A stretch of DNA of 64,000 nt from Nevskia sp043781855 (lineage in GTDB: Bacteria > Pseudomonadota > Gammaproteobacteria > Nevskiales > Nevskiaceae). A program made the translations under genes and the position numbers. Location: contig JAYWBB010000134.1 in NCBI GenBank assembly GCA_043781855.1, forward strand, positions 62,001 to 126,000, written 5' to 3'. Numbering within the stretch: the stretch's first letter is position 1; the number at the start of each line of letters is the position of its first letter. Below, piece after piece: positions 24,885 through 33,323 of the stretch. Below the pieces are notes generated by a model, which did not search any database, had not been told where the DNA came from, and saw nothing but the letters and a program-made list of their open reading frames with translations.

Positions 24885-25859
24885 TTACCGGCTGCGCGCG
24901 AGTGTCCCGCTGAGCGCCGCGGCCGTGATCAGAACCGGCTGGCGCGGCGAGCGCGTGATCAGTTCCGGATCGGTCGCGATGTAGGGCTTCACGCGATAGC
25001 CCGCCGTCTTGAGCTGCGCGAGCAGGCCATCCGGCCCGAGCCAGTGCGCCGCGCCGACGACGATCAGCTGCGCGTGCGCGCCGTCGAGATAGCGTTTGAG
25101 CTGCGCTGCCCACGAACGGTTGCGTGCCGCGAGCAAACGCTCGTAGACCAGCGGATAGCGCGCCTTCATGTCGGTGACCAGCGCTTCGATCTTGCTCACG
25201 TCGTTGTCGCGCCAGGCGCGGTACATGGCTTGCGGCTCGTCGCCGCTGGCGCCCTCTTCGGACAGGGCCGCGGCGAGAAATTGCCGACTCAGATCCTCGG
25301 GCATGTTCATGAACAGGCCGAGATGCTGCGCCGGCGGCTCGAACCAGGCGAGCGTTTTGCCGTCGGCCCTGGCGATGTCGTAGAGCTGCCGGTCGAGCCC
25401 GTATTCGCCACTGAAGCCGGCCTTCTGGTACGCGAACACTTCCAGCGTCAGCGCACAGAACCAAGCCTTGTAAGGCTCGCACAAGGGTGCCGGCATGCCG
25501 AGCTTGGCGATGCGGGTTTTCAGGCGCGCGTAGATCGCGGCGTCGACCTCGGCCTTGAGACCGTTCGGCGCTTTCGCAGCGGACAAAAGGGCGAGTGCGG
25601 ATTTCGGGCTGGTCAGTGCGCCGATGTCGGATTCGAAGACCAGGCCGTCTGCCGCGTCGTAGGCATCGGCGATGCCGTCGGGCAATTGCGAGGCGGCTGC
25701 GGGCAGCAGGTGCACGGAGCCGAGCAGGTAGTGCGTGGTCTGCGCGCCCTTCACTTCCCACAGAAACGGCGCACTCGACTCGGCGCGAACGCTGCCGGCG
25801 CCAAATGCCATGGACAACAGCAGAAACAGCGGGAGGGCCTTAGGAAGCATCCTGAGCAT
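24885..25859 (-). CDS. TraB/GumN family protein
   Basis: 324 residues with a signal peptide (PKALPLFLLLSMAFGAGSVRA). The family core is visible: FLWEVKGAQTTHYLLGSVHLLP near the N-terminus (GSVH motif) and VVGAAHWLGPDGLL near the C-terminus (GxxH). These two His-containing motifs are proposed metal or active-site elements of the TraB/GumN (Tiki-like) group; Tiki members are metalloproteases. ATG 25859 has AGGA 5 nt upstream and overlaps ttcA by 20 nt; ATG 25850 is an alternative. It lies between ttcA and tamA in one run. Its substrate is unknown. Confidence 0.85.
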   Translation of the reverse strand: MLRMLPKALPLFLLLSMAFGAGSVRAESSAPFLWEVKGAQTTHYLLGSVHLLPAAASQLPDGIADAYDAADGLVFESDIGALTSPKSALALLSAAKAPNGLKAEVDAAIYARLKTRIAKLGMPAPLCEPYKAWFCALTLEVFAYQKAGFSGEYGLDRQLYDIARADGKTLAWFEPPAQHLGLFMNMPEDLSRQFLAAALSEEGASGDEPQAMYRAWRDNDVSKIEALVTDMKARYPLVYERLLAARNRSWAAQLKRYLDGAHAQLIVVGAAHWLGPDGLLAQLKTAGYRVKPYIATDPELITRSPRQPVLITAAALSGTLARSR

Positions 25860-26703
25860 TCTCGTCCTGATCGTGATGCAGCCAGCTGTCCATTGCCGCG
25901 CCGCCATCGAGGCCGGCGAAGTCGAATAGCGCGACATCGGCGAGCTGCGAAGGCGCCACGTTCTGCAGCGCGCCGAAGATGTGCTCGATGCGGCCGGGAT
26001 GCGTGCGTTGCCAATCTTCCATCAGCTTGCGCACCTGCTTGCGCTGCAATTGCTCCTGCGAGCCGCAGAGCGTGCAGGGGATGATCGGGAATTGCTGCTG
26101 ATTCGCGTACTCGACGATGTCCGCCTCGCGCACATACGCGAGCGGACGGATCACGATGTGCTTGCCGCTGTCGCTCTTCAGCTTCGGCGGCATCGCTTTG
26201 AGCTTGGCGTTGAAGAAAAGGTTCAGGAAGAAGGTTGCGACGATGTCGTCGCGGTGATGGCCGAGCGCGATCTTGTGATAGCCGTTCGCTTCGGCATGAG
26301 CGTAAAGCGCGCCGCGCCGCAGCCGCGAGCAGAGGCTGCACATCGTCTTGCCTTCCGGGATCACGCGCTTGACCACAGAATAAGTGTCCTGCTCGATGAT
26401 GTGAAACGGCACGCCCCGCGCGCGCAGGAATTCCGGCAGCACCTGCTCCGGGAAGCCGGGCTGCTTCTGATCGAGATTGACGGCGGTGAGCTCAAAGCTC
26501 ACCGGGGCTGCTTCGCGAAGCAGCAGCAGGATGTCGAGCAGCGTGTAGCTGTCCTTGCCGCCGGACAGACAGACCATCACGCGATCGCCGTCGCGGATCA
26601 TCGCGTAATCCTGGATCGCCTGGCCGACTTGCCGGCGCAGGCGCTTGACCAGCTTGTTGCGTTCCAGGCGCCGCCGTTGCGGCGCTTCGATGACGATATC
26701 CAT
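25840..26703 (-). CDS. ttcA: tRNA 2-thiocytidine(32) synthetase TtcA
   Basis: 287 residues with the PP-loop SGGKDS (residues 47-52) and two CxxC motifs, CSLC and CTLC, that hold the [4Fe-4S] cluster. TtcA adenylates C32 and transfers sulfur to it in several tRNAs. ATG 26703 gives the standard N-terminus (MDIVIEAPQ) and is preferred over the longer open frame, which runs into the preceding gene's terminus. It follows the POT transporter by 8 nt and overlaps the GumN gene. Confidence 0.95.
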   Translation of the reverse strand: MDIVIEAPQRRRLERNKLVKRLRRQVGQAIQDYAMIRDGDRVMVCLSGGKDSYTLLDILLLLREAAPVSFELTAVNLDQKQPGFPEQVLPEFLRARGVPFHIIEQDTYSVVKRVIPEGKTMCSLCSRLRRGALYAHAEANGYHKIALGHHRDDIVATFFLNLFFNAKLKAMPPKLKSDSGKHIVIRPLAYVREADIVEYANQQQFPIIPCTLCGSQEQLQRKQVRKLMEDWQRTHPGRIEHIFGALQNVAPSQLADVALFDFAGLDGGAAMDSWLHHDQDENAQDAS

Positions 26704-26711
26704 ATGCGTGT

Positions 26712-28538
26712 TTATGCGACAACTCCGCCATCGCGCACGTAGGTTCTTTCCCTGGTCCATATCGCGAAGACGATGAACAGCACCGCGATGCCGCCCATCA
26801 GCGCGGCGAAGAACAGGAAGTAGACCGGGCCGACGAGGGCGTAGGTCGAGACCTCGCCCTTTTGCGCGTCAAAGGTGCCGATGCTGGCCACGGGCTTGCG
26901 GTCGACTTTGTCGACCAGGCGTACGCGATGGCCGGTGGTGTCGATTTCCGCGATCAGGTAGGTGCCGGCGAGCGGTTCGGTCTTGCCGTCGGCAGCGGTG
27001 GTCTGCACGCCGTTGTCGCCGCCGATGTCGATCTTCTGACCGGAGACAAAGCCGTCGACGCGGGCCAGTGTCACCCAGGTTTCCGCGCCCGTCTCGACGG
27101 TCGTCGCCACCAGCGGTCGCACCATCAGCGCGTTGACCGTAGCGGTCAGTCCATTGCCGACGCTGGTCGACAGCAGGAACAGGCTCATCACGAAGCTCTT
27201 CATCACCGGCGGCGCCTGCTTGTAGCTGTATTCGAGGCCGGTGATCGAAACCAGGATTTCCGAGGCGGTCAGCACGCCGTAGGCCATGATCTGCCACCAG
27301 AGACTGATGCTGTGACCGTTCTGGATGCGCTGCTCGATCCAGGCCACGATCAAGAAGGAGCTGGCGGTGACGAAGAAGCCCATGCCGATCTTGCGCAGCG
27401 GCGTCACCGTGAAGAACTTGCCCAACAGCGGATAGATGCCGAAGGTGAAGATCGGGATCATGCCCAGCACATAGAGCCCGTTCACGACCTGCAACTGCGC
27501 CGGCAGCATCTCGTAGCCGGCGAGCTTCTCGAGGCCCGGCACGCCAGCGAGGAAGCCGAACAGGTGCTTGTCCATGAGGCCGCTCTGCGCCTGCACAGTC
27601 CAGCTGTTGCCGTTGCTCTGATCCCAGAGCGCCCAGAAGATTGCGATGAACAGGTACAGCAGGGAAAGGCGACCGACGACACCCAGGTTCTCGCCTTTGA
27701 ACGACCGCTCCAGCCACTGCACCAGCTCCGGCGGCAGCAGCTGGCGCACGCCGGTGTTCATGCAGACAAATGCCGCCAGCGCGAGCTGCGCCAACATCGT
27801 GAACAGGGCGAACAGGTAGTTTGTCTGCGTGAAAATCAGTGCAGAAATTCCCAGCATCACCAGGAACACGGCGATGAAGGCGAGTGGGGAGAGACCTGGC
27901 TTCGCCATCGCCGCCGGCACCACGGCGAAGCGTTTGCGGCCGAGCCAGAACACCAGGGTGGCCAGTGCCATCATCGCCGCGGGCATGCCGAAGGCCCAGC
28001 GCGGGCCGTAGTCCGGACTGTTCAAAAGCTCCGGGCAGAAATAGATCGAGATCGACGAGCCGGCATTGATCGAGAAATAGAAGTAGCTGAACGCGCGTTC
28101 GATCAGGTGCTGGTTCGCGCTGGTGAACTGGTCGCCGACATTGGTCGAGACGCAGGGCTTGATGCCGCCGGTGCCGAAAGCGACGAGGAACATGCCGATG
28201 ACCAGCGTCGTCGGCGTGCCACCGAGCGCGAGCATCATGCAGCCCGAGACATAGACCAGCGAGAACCAGATGATGGTGCGGAACTTCGCGAGAAAGATGT
28301 CCGAGACCATCGCCCCGAGCAGCGGGAACATGTAGGCGGCGGACTTGAACATCGCGCCCCACCCCAGCGCCTTGGCGTCGCCGAAGTGCAGGAACTGGAT
28401 CATGTACGTCACGAGAATCGCGTTGATGCCGTAGAAACAGAAGCGCTCGGCGAATTCGTTGGCGATGATGAACGGGATGCCCGAGGGCATGCGGGCTTCG
28501 GTGCCGACTCGGGGCTGGGGAATGGCGGTCGCGGTCAT
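26712..28538 (-). CDS. POT/PTR family proton-dependent oligopeptide transporter with extra domain
   Basis: 608 residues with 14 or so membrane helices. The PTR signature is at the N-terminus (FCFYGINAILVTYM), with the E-x-x-E-x-F-type stretch NEFAERF before it and GGIKPCVSTNVGDQF further on. These secondary transporters import di- and tripeptides with protons. Before the last helix there is an unusual soluble insertion of about 90 residues (around residues 460-550; ARVDGFVSGQKIDIGGDNG and following), predicted as beta-rich by eye. Upstream sequence is separated from the csbD gene by a terminator, so it starts a new unit. Confidence 0.9.
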   Translation of the reverse strand: MTATAIPQPRVGTEARMPSGIPFIIANEFAERFCFYGINAILVTYMIQFLHFGDAKALGWGAMFKSAAYMFPLLGAMVSDIFLAKFRTIIWFSLVYVSGCMMLALGGTPTTLVIGMFLVAFGTGGIKPCVSTNVGDQFTSANQHLIERAFSYFYFSINAGSSISIYFCPELLNSPDYGPRWAFGMPAAMMALATLVFWLGRKRFAVVPAAMAKPGLSPLAFIAVFLVMLGISALIFTQTNYLFALFTMLAQLALAAFVCMNTGVRQLLPPELVQWLERSFKGENLGVVGRLSLLYLFIAIFWALWDQSNGNSWTVQAQSGLMDKHLFGFLAGVPGLEKLAGYEMLPAQLQVVNGLYVLGMIPIFTFGIYPLLGKFFTVTPLRKIGMGFFVTASSFLIVAWIEQRIQNGHSISLWWQIMAYGVLTASEILVSITGLEYSYKQAPPVMKSFVMSLFLLSTSVGNGLTATVNALMVRPLVATTVETGAETWVTLARVDGFVSGQKIDIGGDNGVQTTAADGKTEPLAGTYLIAEIDTTGHRVRLVDKVDRKPVASIGTFDAQKGEVSTYALVGPVYFLFFAALMGGIAVLFIVFAIWTRERTYVRDGGVVA

Positions 28539-28668
28539 GGAGGATCACTGGCAGTGGGAGCGCCGCCACTTCTGCGGGGGCACGATGCGCCGAATGATGC
28601 GTCAAGCGCCCGCGCTTTGTCGAAATTTTCAGCAGCGCGGGGCGTTGTGCCGATTTCCCGCAGACATG

Positions 28669-28699
28669 AAAAAGCCACGCACCCCTGCGGATGCGTGGC
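28669..28699 (-). terminator. Intrinsic terminator downstream of csbD-like gene
   Basis: A perfect 8-bp stem (GCCACGCA with TGCGTGGC, 28674-28681/28692-28699) followed on the minus strand by five U. It ends the DUF1328-BON-CsbD run before the POT gene. Confidence 0.75.
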
Positions 28700-28722
28700 C
28701 CGGTATCGCGCGACGGCTGAGG

Positions 28723-28923
28723 CTACTTCAGCTGCTTTTCAAAAGCGGCGACCTGCTCCTCGGCCTTCTCTTTGGTGAGGCCGTATTTCTCCTGGACCTT
28801 GCCGCGTAGATAGTCGCGGTTGCCTTCGGCTTCTTTGAGATCGTCGTCAGTGAGTTTTCCCCACTGTTCCTTGACGCGACCGGTGAGTTGCTTCCATTTG
28901 CCTTTGATGATGTCTTCATTCAT
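28723..28923 (-). CDS. CsbD family general stress protein
   Basis: 66 residues, hydrophilic and helical, with the CsbD pattern: GKWKQLTGRVKEQWGKLTDDD followed by DYLRGKVQEKYGLTKEKAEEQ. Homologues (YjbJ in E. coli) are abundant stress-induced cytoplasmic proteins of unknown biochemical role. AGGAG precedes the ATG at a good distance. It is the last gene of a set of three small stress-type genes and is followed by an intrinsic terminator. Confidence 0.92.
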   Translation of the reverse strand: MNEDIIKGKWKQLTGRVKEQWGKLTDDDLKEAEGNRDYLRGKVQEKYGLTKEKAEEQVAAFEKQLK

Positions 28924-28959
28924 TTACTTTCTCCTGTCCGATGGATAGGTTGCTGAAGA

Positions 28960-29577
28960 TTACTTCGCTGCGATTTCGAGATTTCCCGCCTCGACGCTCT
29001 TCACGCCGCGCGTGCCCTTCGCGATCGCGATGGCCTTGCGCTGTTCACTGGCGCTGCGCACATGACCCGACAGCGTGACGACGCCACCGTTGGTCTCGAC
29101 TTCGATGCCAGACGAGTGGACTCCCCTGGCCGCGAGCAGCTTGGATTTGACCTTGCTCTTGATATAACCGTCGCTGACCACCGCGCTGGCCTGGTGCGTC
29201 TTGCGCTCGACCCTTTCGCCAACGGCCGGTTTGGCGGCGACGACCAGCTTGTTGTCGACGCTGCTTACGCCTTCCTGCTGGCTCGCGATCGACTCGGCGG
29301 CAGCCTTGACGTCCGAGCTCGCGGCGGTGCCCGTCAACGTCACGACACGGTCCGTCGTGTTGACGTCGACGTCCGATTTCTTGATGCGCTTGTCGGCGAG
29401 CAGCTTCGCGCGAAGCTTGGTGCTGATGGCGGTATCGGTGATCGCCTGACCGACCGTCGCTGATTCCTTCTCCTCGGCAGCGAACGCGTACGACGGCGCA
29501 AGTGCGGCGGCGAGCAGCGCGGTGGCGCCGAGTGCGAGACGGAATTTGCTGAGCTGCATATTGATATTGCTATTCAT
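28960..29577 (-). CDS. BON domain periplasmic protein (OsmY-like)
   Basis: 205 residues with a signal peptide ending APSYAFA and two BON domains. The first, about residues 50-115, contains DTAISTKLRAKLLADKRIK; the second, about 135-200, contains KSKVKSKLLAARGVHSSGI. BON domains bind phospholipid surfaces, and OsmY-type proteins protect the envelope during osmotic shock. ATG 29577 is chosen because AGGAG lies 6 nt upstream; five more codons are open before it. It sits between the DUF1328 and CsbD genes. Confidence 0.9.
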   Translation of the reverse strand: MNSNINMQLSKFRLALGATALLAAALAPSYAFAAEEKESATVGQAITDTAISTKLRAKLLADKRIKKSDVDVNTTDRVVTLTGTAASSDVKAAAESIASQQEGVSSVDNKLVVAAKPAVGERVERKTHQASAVVSDGYIKSKVKSKLLAARGVHSSGIEVETNGGVVTLSGHVRSASEQRKAIAIAKGTRGVKSVEAGNLEIAAK

Positions 29578-29623
29578 TTTTGACTCCTGCATAGCGGGTA
29601 TTACGGAAATCTCATGCGAAGCA

Positions 29624-29791
29624 CTAAACCCTCGGAGAGCGGCGGCCCATGATCAAGGACACCACGAACAACACGAGGAAGACGAGGAACAGAATCTTGG
29701 CGATTCCGACGGAGGTACCGGCGATGCCGGAGAAACCCAGAACACCGGCGATCAGCGCGATGACTAGGAAAACGATGGCGTAATGCAGCAT
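29624..29791 (-). CDS. DUF1328 small membrane protein (YtjA-like)
   Basis: 55 residues: MLHYAIVFLVIALIAGVLGF forms the first membrane helix, a GIAGTSVGIAKI turn follows, then a second helix FLVFLVLFVVSLIMG and a short basic tail. This is the DUF1328/YtjA pattern, a widespread two-helix inner-membrane protein of unknown function that often sits with CsbD and BON genes. AAGGAG lies 8 nt before the ATG. The gene is shorter than usual ORF cut-offs and easily missed. Confidence 0.92.
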   Translation of the reverse strand: MLHYAIVFLVIALIAGVLGFSGIAGTSVGIAKILFLVFLVLFVVSLIMGRRSPRV

Positions 29792-29999
29792 GGGTTCACT
29801 CCTTGTTCAGGGATGGGTTCGTGACGGTGGCAATGCCGCGTCGACGAGGGTGCAAGACCACATTTCGTGCCATGCCGGAAAGTCACGGCTGGCGGGCTTT
29901 TCCGAGCTTTGGCCATTTATTTCGTCCGGCCTTCTTACACGAAAGCCTTGCCCGCATCGGTAAGAATTGCTTACTCGGACTACACTCCAAAGTGGATAT

Positions 30000-30479
30000 T
30001 TAGAGATTCGTGGACGGGGAATCAGAAGTCCGGCGGACTGTGAGCAGGAACGTCACCGGCCCGTCGTTGACCAGGCTGATCTGCATCTCGGCGCCGAACA
30101 CACCGCTCTGCGTCGCTGCCCAGGCTGCGCGGGACTGCTGCACGAAGTCGCCGTAGAGCACGCGCGCCGCGCCGGGCGGTGCGGCCGGAGTGAAGCTCGG
30201 CCTGGCACCGCTACTGGTATCTGCCGCCAGCGTGAACTGCGGGACCAGCAGCAGGCCGCCGTGGTCCGGACCGAGATCGCGCAGGCTGCGGTTCATGCGC
30301 CGCTCCTGATCATCAAACACGCGATAGCCGAGCAGGCGCTCGAGCAAGCGCGCGCCCTGCGCCGCCGTGTCGTCACGCTCGATTCCGATCAGCACCAGCA
30401 GCCCGGCGCCGATCCGCGCGACGGTCTCGCCGTCGATCGCCACCGACGCACTTCGCACACGTTGCAACAAGCCAATCAT
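30000..30479 (-). CDS. dtd: D-aminoacyl-tRNA deacylase
   Basis: 159 residues. The family hallmarks are present: MIGLLQRVRSASVAIDGE at the start, the active-site region LLLVPQFTLAADT (the SQxxLAAD motif with P in place of S) and the Gly-cisPro-type end segment LVNDGPVTFLL. Dtd hydrolyses D-amino acids and glycine mischarged on tRNA. The C-terminus is about 14 residues longer than typical. The open frame extends upstream over the acyltransferase gene, but the start at 30479 gives the family's N-terminus. It is divergent from that gene with a 34-nt gap. Confidence 0.92.
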   Translation of the reverse strand: MIGLLQRVRSASVAIDGETVARIGAGLLVLIGIERDDTAAQGARLLERLLGYRVFDDQERRMNRSLRDLGPDHGGLLLVPQFTLAADTSSGARPSFTPAAPPGAARVLYGDFVQQSRAAWAATQSGVFGAEMQISLVNDGPVTFLLTVRRTSDSPSTNL

Positions 30480-30513
30480 GTCGAGCACTCGCGGAAAAGG
30501 AATAATTCGCCGG

Positions 30514-31395
30514 ATGCCGACTTTACTGCGCCTCTGCCTCACGCTTCTGGGCTGGTTGCCGCTGCCGCTGCTGCACGGCGGCGGCTGGCTGTTCGGTCTG
30601 CTGCTGTGCGGGCTGCCGAACCGCTTCCGCGCGATCACGCGGCGACATCTCGAACGCTGTCTGCCTGAGCTCGACGTCGAGGAGCGTCGAAGGATCGAGC
30701 GCCGCAGCCTGATCGAAAGCGCGAAGGCAGTGGTCGAGGCGCCCGCGATCTGGTTCGGCCCGGAATGGCGCCTGGCACGCTGGATCGACGATGAGCTGGC
30801 GCTCGCGGTGCTGCGTGCGGAAATCGCCGGCGGTCGTGGCGCGATCATGCTGACGCCACACTTGGGAAGCTGGGAACTCGCCAGTTTCTTTTGCGCGCAG
30901 GTGGCGCCGATCGTGGTGCTGTACAAGCCTCAGAAAGGCATCGCCGATGCGGTTATTTTCGCCGGCCGCTCGCGCCGGCCGGCTGTGCGCCCGGTGCCGA
31001 CGACCGGCGGCGGCGTCAAGGCGCTGCTCTCGGCGCTCAAGCGCGGCGAACTGATTGGTCTCCTGCCGGATCACGATCCGCCCGACGATTCCGGAACCAC
31101 TTTCGCGCCGCTGTTCGGGATTCCCGCGAACACGATGACGTTGGTCGCGAAGCTCGCCCAGCGGTCCGGCGCGCCCGTCTGGTTCGTCGTTGCCGAGCGG
31201 CTGTCCTGGGGCCGCGGCTTTCGTTTTCACCTGCGCCCGGCGCCGGCCGGAATCGCCGATGCCGAACGTGGCCCGTCGGCGTTGAACCAGGGGGTGGAAA
31301 ATTGTGTGCGCGAATGGCCGGGCCAGTACTGGTGGAGTTACCGGCGCTATCGGCGGCGCCCCGCCGATAGCGCGGATATGTACGTCGGACTTTAG
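30514..31395 (+). CDS. LpxL/HtrB-type lipid A or lysophospholipid acyltransferase
   Basis: 293 residues. An N-terminal hydrophobic segment (LCLTLLGWLPLPLLHGGGWLF) anchors the protein in the inner membrane, and the catalytic HX4E motif is in LTPHLGSWELASFF. YKPQKG and PDHDPPDD are further conserved blocks of the HtrB/MsbB (PF03279) family, which adds secondary acyl chains to lipid A. The ATG at 30514 is preferred; the longer open frame reaches into dtd. Whether this is LpxL, LpxM or a lyso-lipid acyltransferase cannot be decided here. Confidence 0.88.
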   Translation: MPTLLRLCLTLLGWLPLPLLHGGGWLFGLLLCGLPNRFRAITRRHLERCLPELDVEERRRIERRSLIESAKAVVEAPAIWFGPEWRLARWIDDELALAVLRAEIAGGRGAIMLTPHLGSWELASFFCAQVAPIVVLYKPQKGIADAVIFAGRSRRPAVRPVPTTGGGVKALLSALKRGELIGLLPDHDPPDDSGTTFAPLFGIPANTMTLVAKLAQRSGAPVWFVVAERLSWGRGFRFHLRPAPAGIADAERGPSALNQGVENCVREWPGQYWWSYRRYRRRPADSADMYVGL

Positions 31396-31601
31396 GGCCT
31401 GTTATTGTCCGGCGCGCTGTGAACGGCAGCTTTCGGATTCTTGATCGAAATCTATGCCGACTTGCCAGCGCACCGAAAACTTCTCGCAAGCAGGCACTGG
31501 CAGCATAGAATTCGGCCCCTGAGACCGGTGCCGACGCAGCTCGCATCGGAAGTCCGTCCACGGCGCTCACGCGGCAACCGGATCATCAACACGGAATCCC
31601 A

Positions 31602-32564
31602 ATGGACAACGATATTCTGATCGAGGCGCGCGGATTGTCGCGGCGTTACGGTCTCACCATAGCGGTGAGCGGACTCGACCTGAGCCTGCGCAAGGGCGAG
31701 ATTCTCGGCCTGCTGGGCCCGAACGGCGCCGGCAAGTCGACGACGATGAAGATGCTGGCCGGCGTGCTCGCCCCGAGCGGCGGCAGTGTTCGCATCAACG
31801 GTATCGCGATCGCGGACGAACCGAAGCAGGCCAAGCGCCATCTTGGCTATCTGCCGGAGCAGCCGCCGGTCTATCCGGAACTCACCGTCGACGAGTACCT
31901 GCGCTACTGCGCCGGCCTGCATGGCGTGCCGCGCGGCGCGCGTGCCGCAGCGGTTGCGCGCGCGCAGCAGTCCTGCGGGCTGACCGAAGTGGCCGGGCGG
32001 CTGATCGGCAATCTGTCGAAGGGCTATCAGCAGCGCGTCGGCATCGCCCAGGCAATCATCCATCGCCCGGCCGTGGTGATTCTCGATGAGCCGACCGTCG
32101 GCCTCGACCCGATCCAGATCCTCGAAATCCGTTCGCTGATCAAGGAACTCGGCGAGCAGCACAGCGTGATCCTGTCGAGCCACATCCTTCCGGAGATTCA
32201 GGCCGTCTGCGGCCGCGTGATGATCATCGATCGGGGCCTGGTCGTTTATTCGGAGCCCTTGAAAGCCGCCGGCACAGAAAGCTTCACCACCGTGCTCGCG
32301 ACGTTCCGCCATGCACCCATGGTCAACGCACTGGGCGCGATTGCAGGCGTATCGCGCTTCGAAGCGCTCGGTCGCGGCCAGGTGCGCTTTCATCTCGCCG
32401 ACGGCGCGGACCCGCGCGAGGCGATCGCGCAAGCGGCGGTCGGCGGCGGCTGGGGCCTGATCGAGCTGCGCGCGGAAGTCCGTACCCTCGAGGAAATCTT
32501 CGTCTCACTCACGTCGGGCGAGCGCCCCGAGCCGACCGACCACCCGCTGAAGGATGCCGCCTGA
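31602..32564 (+). CDS. ABC transporter ATP-binding protein, GldA-like
   Basis: 320 residues: Walker A GPNGAGKST (about 41-49), signature LSKGYQQRVG, Walker B VVILDEPTVGLD and the switch His in LSSHILPE. A C-terminal extension of about 80 residues is typical of ABC-2 exporters of the GldA/NatA kind. Its stop overlaps the start of the permease gene by one base. First gene of a four-gene set with an ABC-2 permease, a GldG-like protein and a DUF4340 protein. Confidence 0.9.
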   Translation: MDNDILIEARGLSRRYGLTIAVSGLDLSLRKGEILGLLGPNGAGKSTTMKMLAGVLAPSGGSVRINGIAIADEPKQAKRHLGYLPEQPPVYPELTVDEYLRYCAGLHGVPRGARAAAVARAQQSCGLTEVAGRLIGNLSKGYQQRVGIAQAIIHRPAVVILDEPTVGLDPIQILEIRSLIKELGEQHSVILSSHILPEIQAVCGRVMIIDRGLVVYSEPLKAAGTESFTTVLATFRHAPMVNALGAIAGVSRFEALGRGQVRFHLADGADPREAIAQAAVGGGWGLIELRAEVRTLEEIFVSLTSGERPEPTDHPLKDAA

Positions 32565-33307
32565 TGAGCACCACACTGACCATCGCCGGCACTGAAGCAC
32601 GGCGCATCTTCGTCTCGCCGCTGGCCTGGGCCGTACTAGCGGTCTTGCAGGCGATCCTTGGGTTCATCTTTCTGAACGTGCTGCTTGAATACGCCCGCAA
32701 TCCCGGCGGGGCGGATCAGTACACGGGCATGTCGGACTATATTGGCAGCGGGCTGTATGGCTTCGCAACGATCCTGCTGCTGCTGATCATGCCGCTCCTG
32801 ACCATGCGCCTGTTCGCCGAAGAGCGGAAAAACGGCAGCCTGACGCTGCTGCTGTCATCGCCGGCGAGCCTGATCGAGATCGTGCTCGGAAAATTCCTTG
32901 GCCTCGGCAGCTTCGTGCTCGCGGCACTCGCGCTGCTGGCGGTGATGCCGCTGACGCTGCTCGTCGGCACCCCTCTTGATCTCGGCCGCATCGGCGCCGG
33001 CCTGCTCGGCCTCGGCCTCCTGATGGCGTCTTTCGGCGCCGCCGGCCTGTTCGTCTCGACGCTGACGAAAGAGCCGACGATTGCGGCCGTCGTGACGTTC
33101 GGCCTGCTGCTGCTGATCTGGCTGTTCGGCATCCTCGGACACCGGCCCGGCCTGGTCGGCGAAGTGTTCACGTACCTGGCGCTGGTCGATCACTTCGAGA
33201 ACCTGCGCCGCGGCATCTTCAATTCCGCCGATATTGCTTACTACCTTCTGTTCATCGTCCTTTTCCTCTGGCTGGCCGTGCTGCGGCTGGACATCGAGCG
33301 TTCTTAA
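32564..33307 (+). CDS. ABC-2 type permease, GldF-like
   Basis: 247 residues with six predicted membrane helices (for example WAVLAVLQAILGFIFLNVLL and FVLAALALLAVMPLTLLV) and the ABC-2 coupling region MRLFAEERKNGSLTLLLSSP after helix 2. Paired with the overlapping GldA-like ATPase. In Bacteroidetes GldAFG is linked to gliding; in proteobacteria the same set occurs without motility and its substrate is unknown. The GldG-like gene starts 16 nt downstream. Confidence 0.88.
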   Translation: MSTTLTIAGTEARRIFVSPLAWAVLAVLQAILGFIFLNVLLEYARNPGGADQYTGMSDYIGSGLYGFATILLLLIMPLLTMRLFAEERKNGSLTLLLSSPASLIEIVLGKFLGLGSFVLAALALLAVMPLTLLVGTPLDLGRIGAGLLGLGLLMASFGAAGLFVSTLTKEPTIAAVVTFGLLLLIWLFGILGHRPGLVGEVFTYLALVDHFENLRRGIFNSADIAYYLLFIVLFLWLAVLRLDIERS

Positions 33308-33323
33308 AGCCGGCCCACGACTC

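Noticed and set aside
24880..25761. Extended N-terminus of tamA (878-residue open frame)
   Set aside because: The upstream part lies over the GumN gene, lacks motifs and precedes a clear signal peptide at 24879.
26862..28778. 638-residue open frame antisense to the POT transporter
   Set aside because: His/Asp/Arg-rich shadow with no domain; the opposite strand has a complete PTR signature and helices.
30480..30926. Extended N-terminus of dtd (308-residue open frame)
   Set aside because: The extension covers the divergent acyltransferase gene; Dtd proteins begin at the MIGLLQRV segment.
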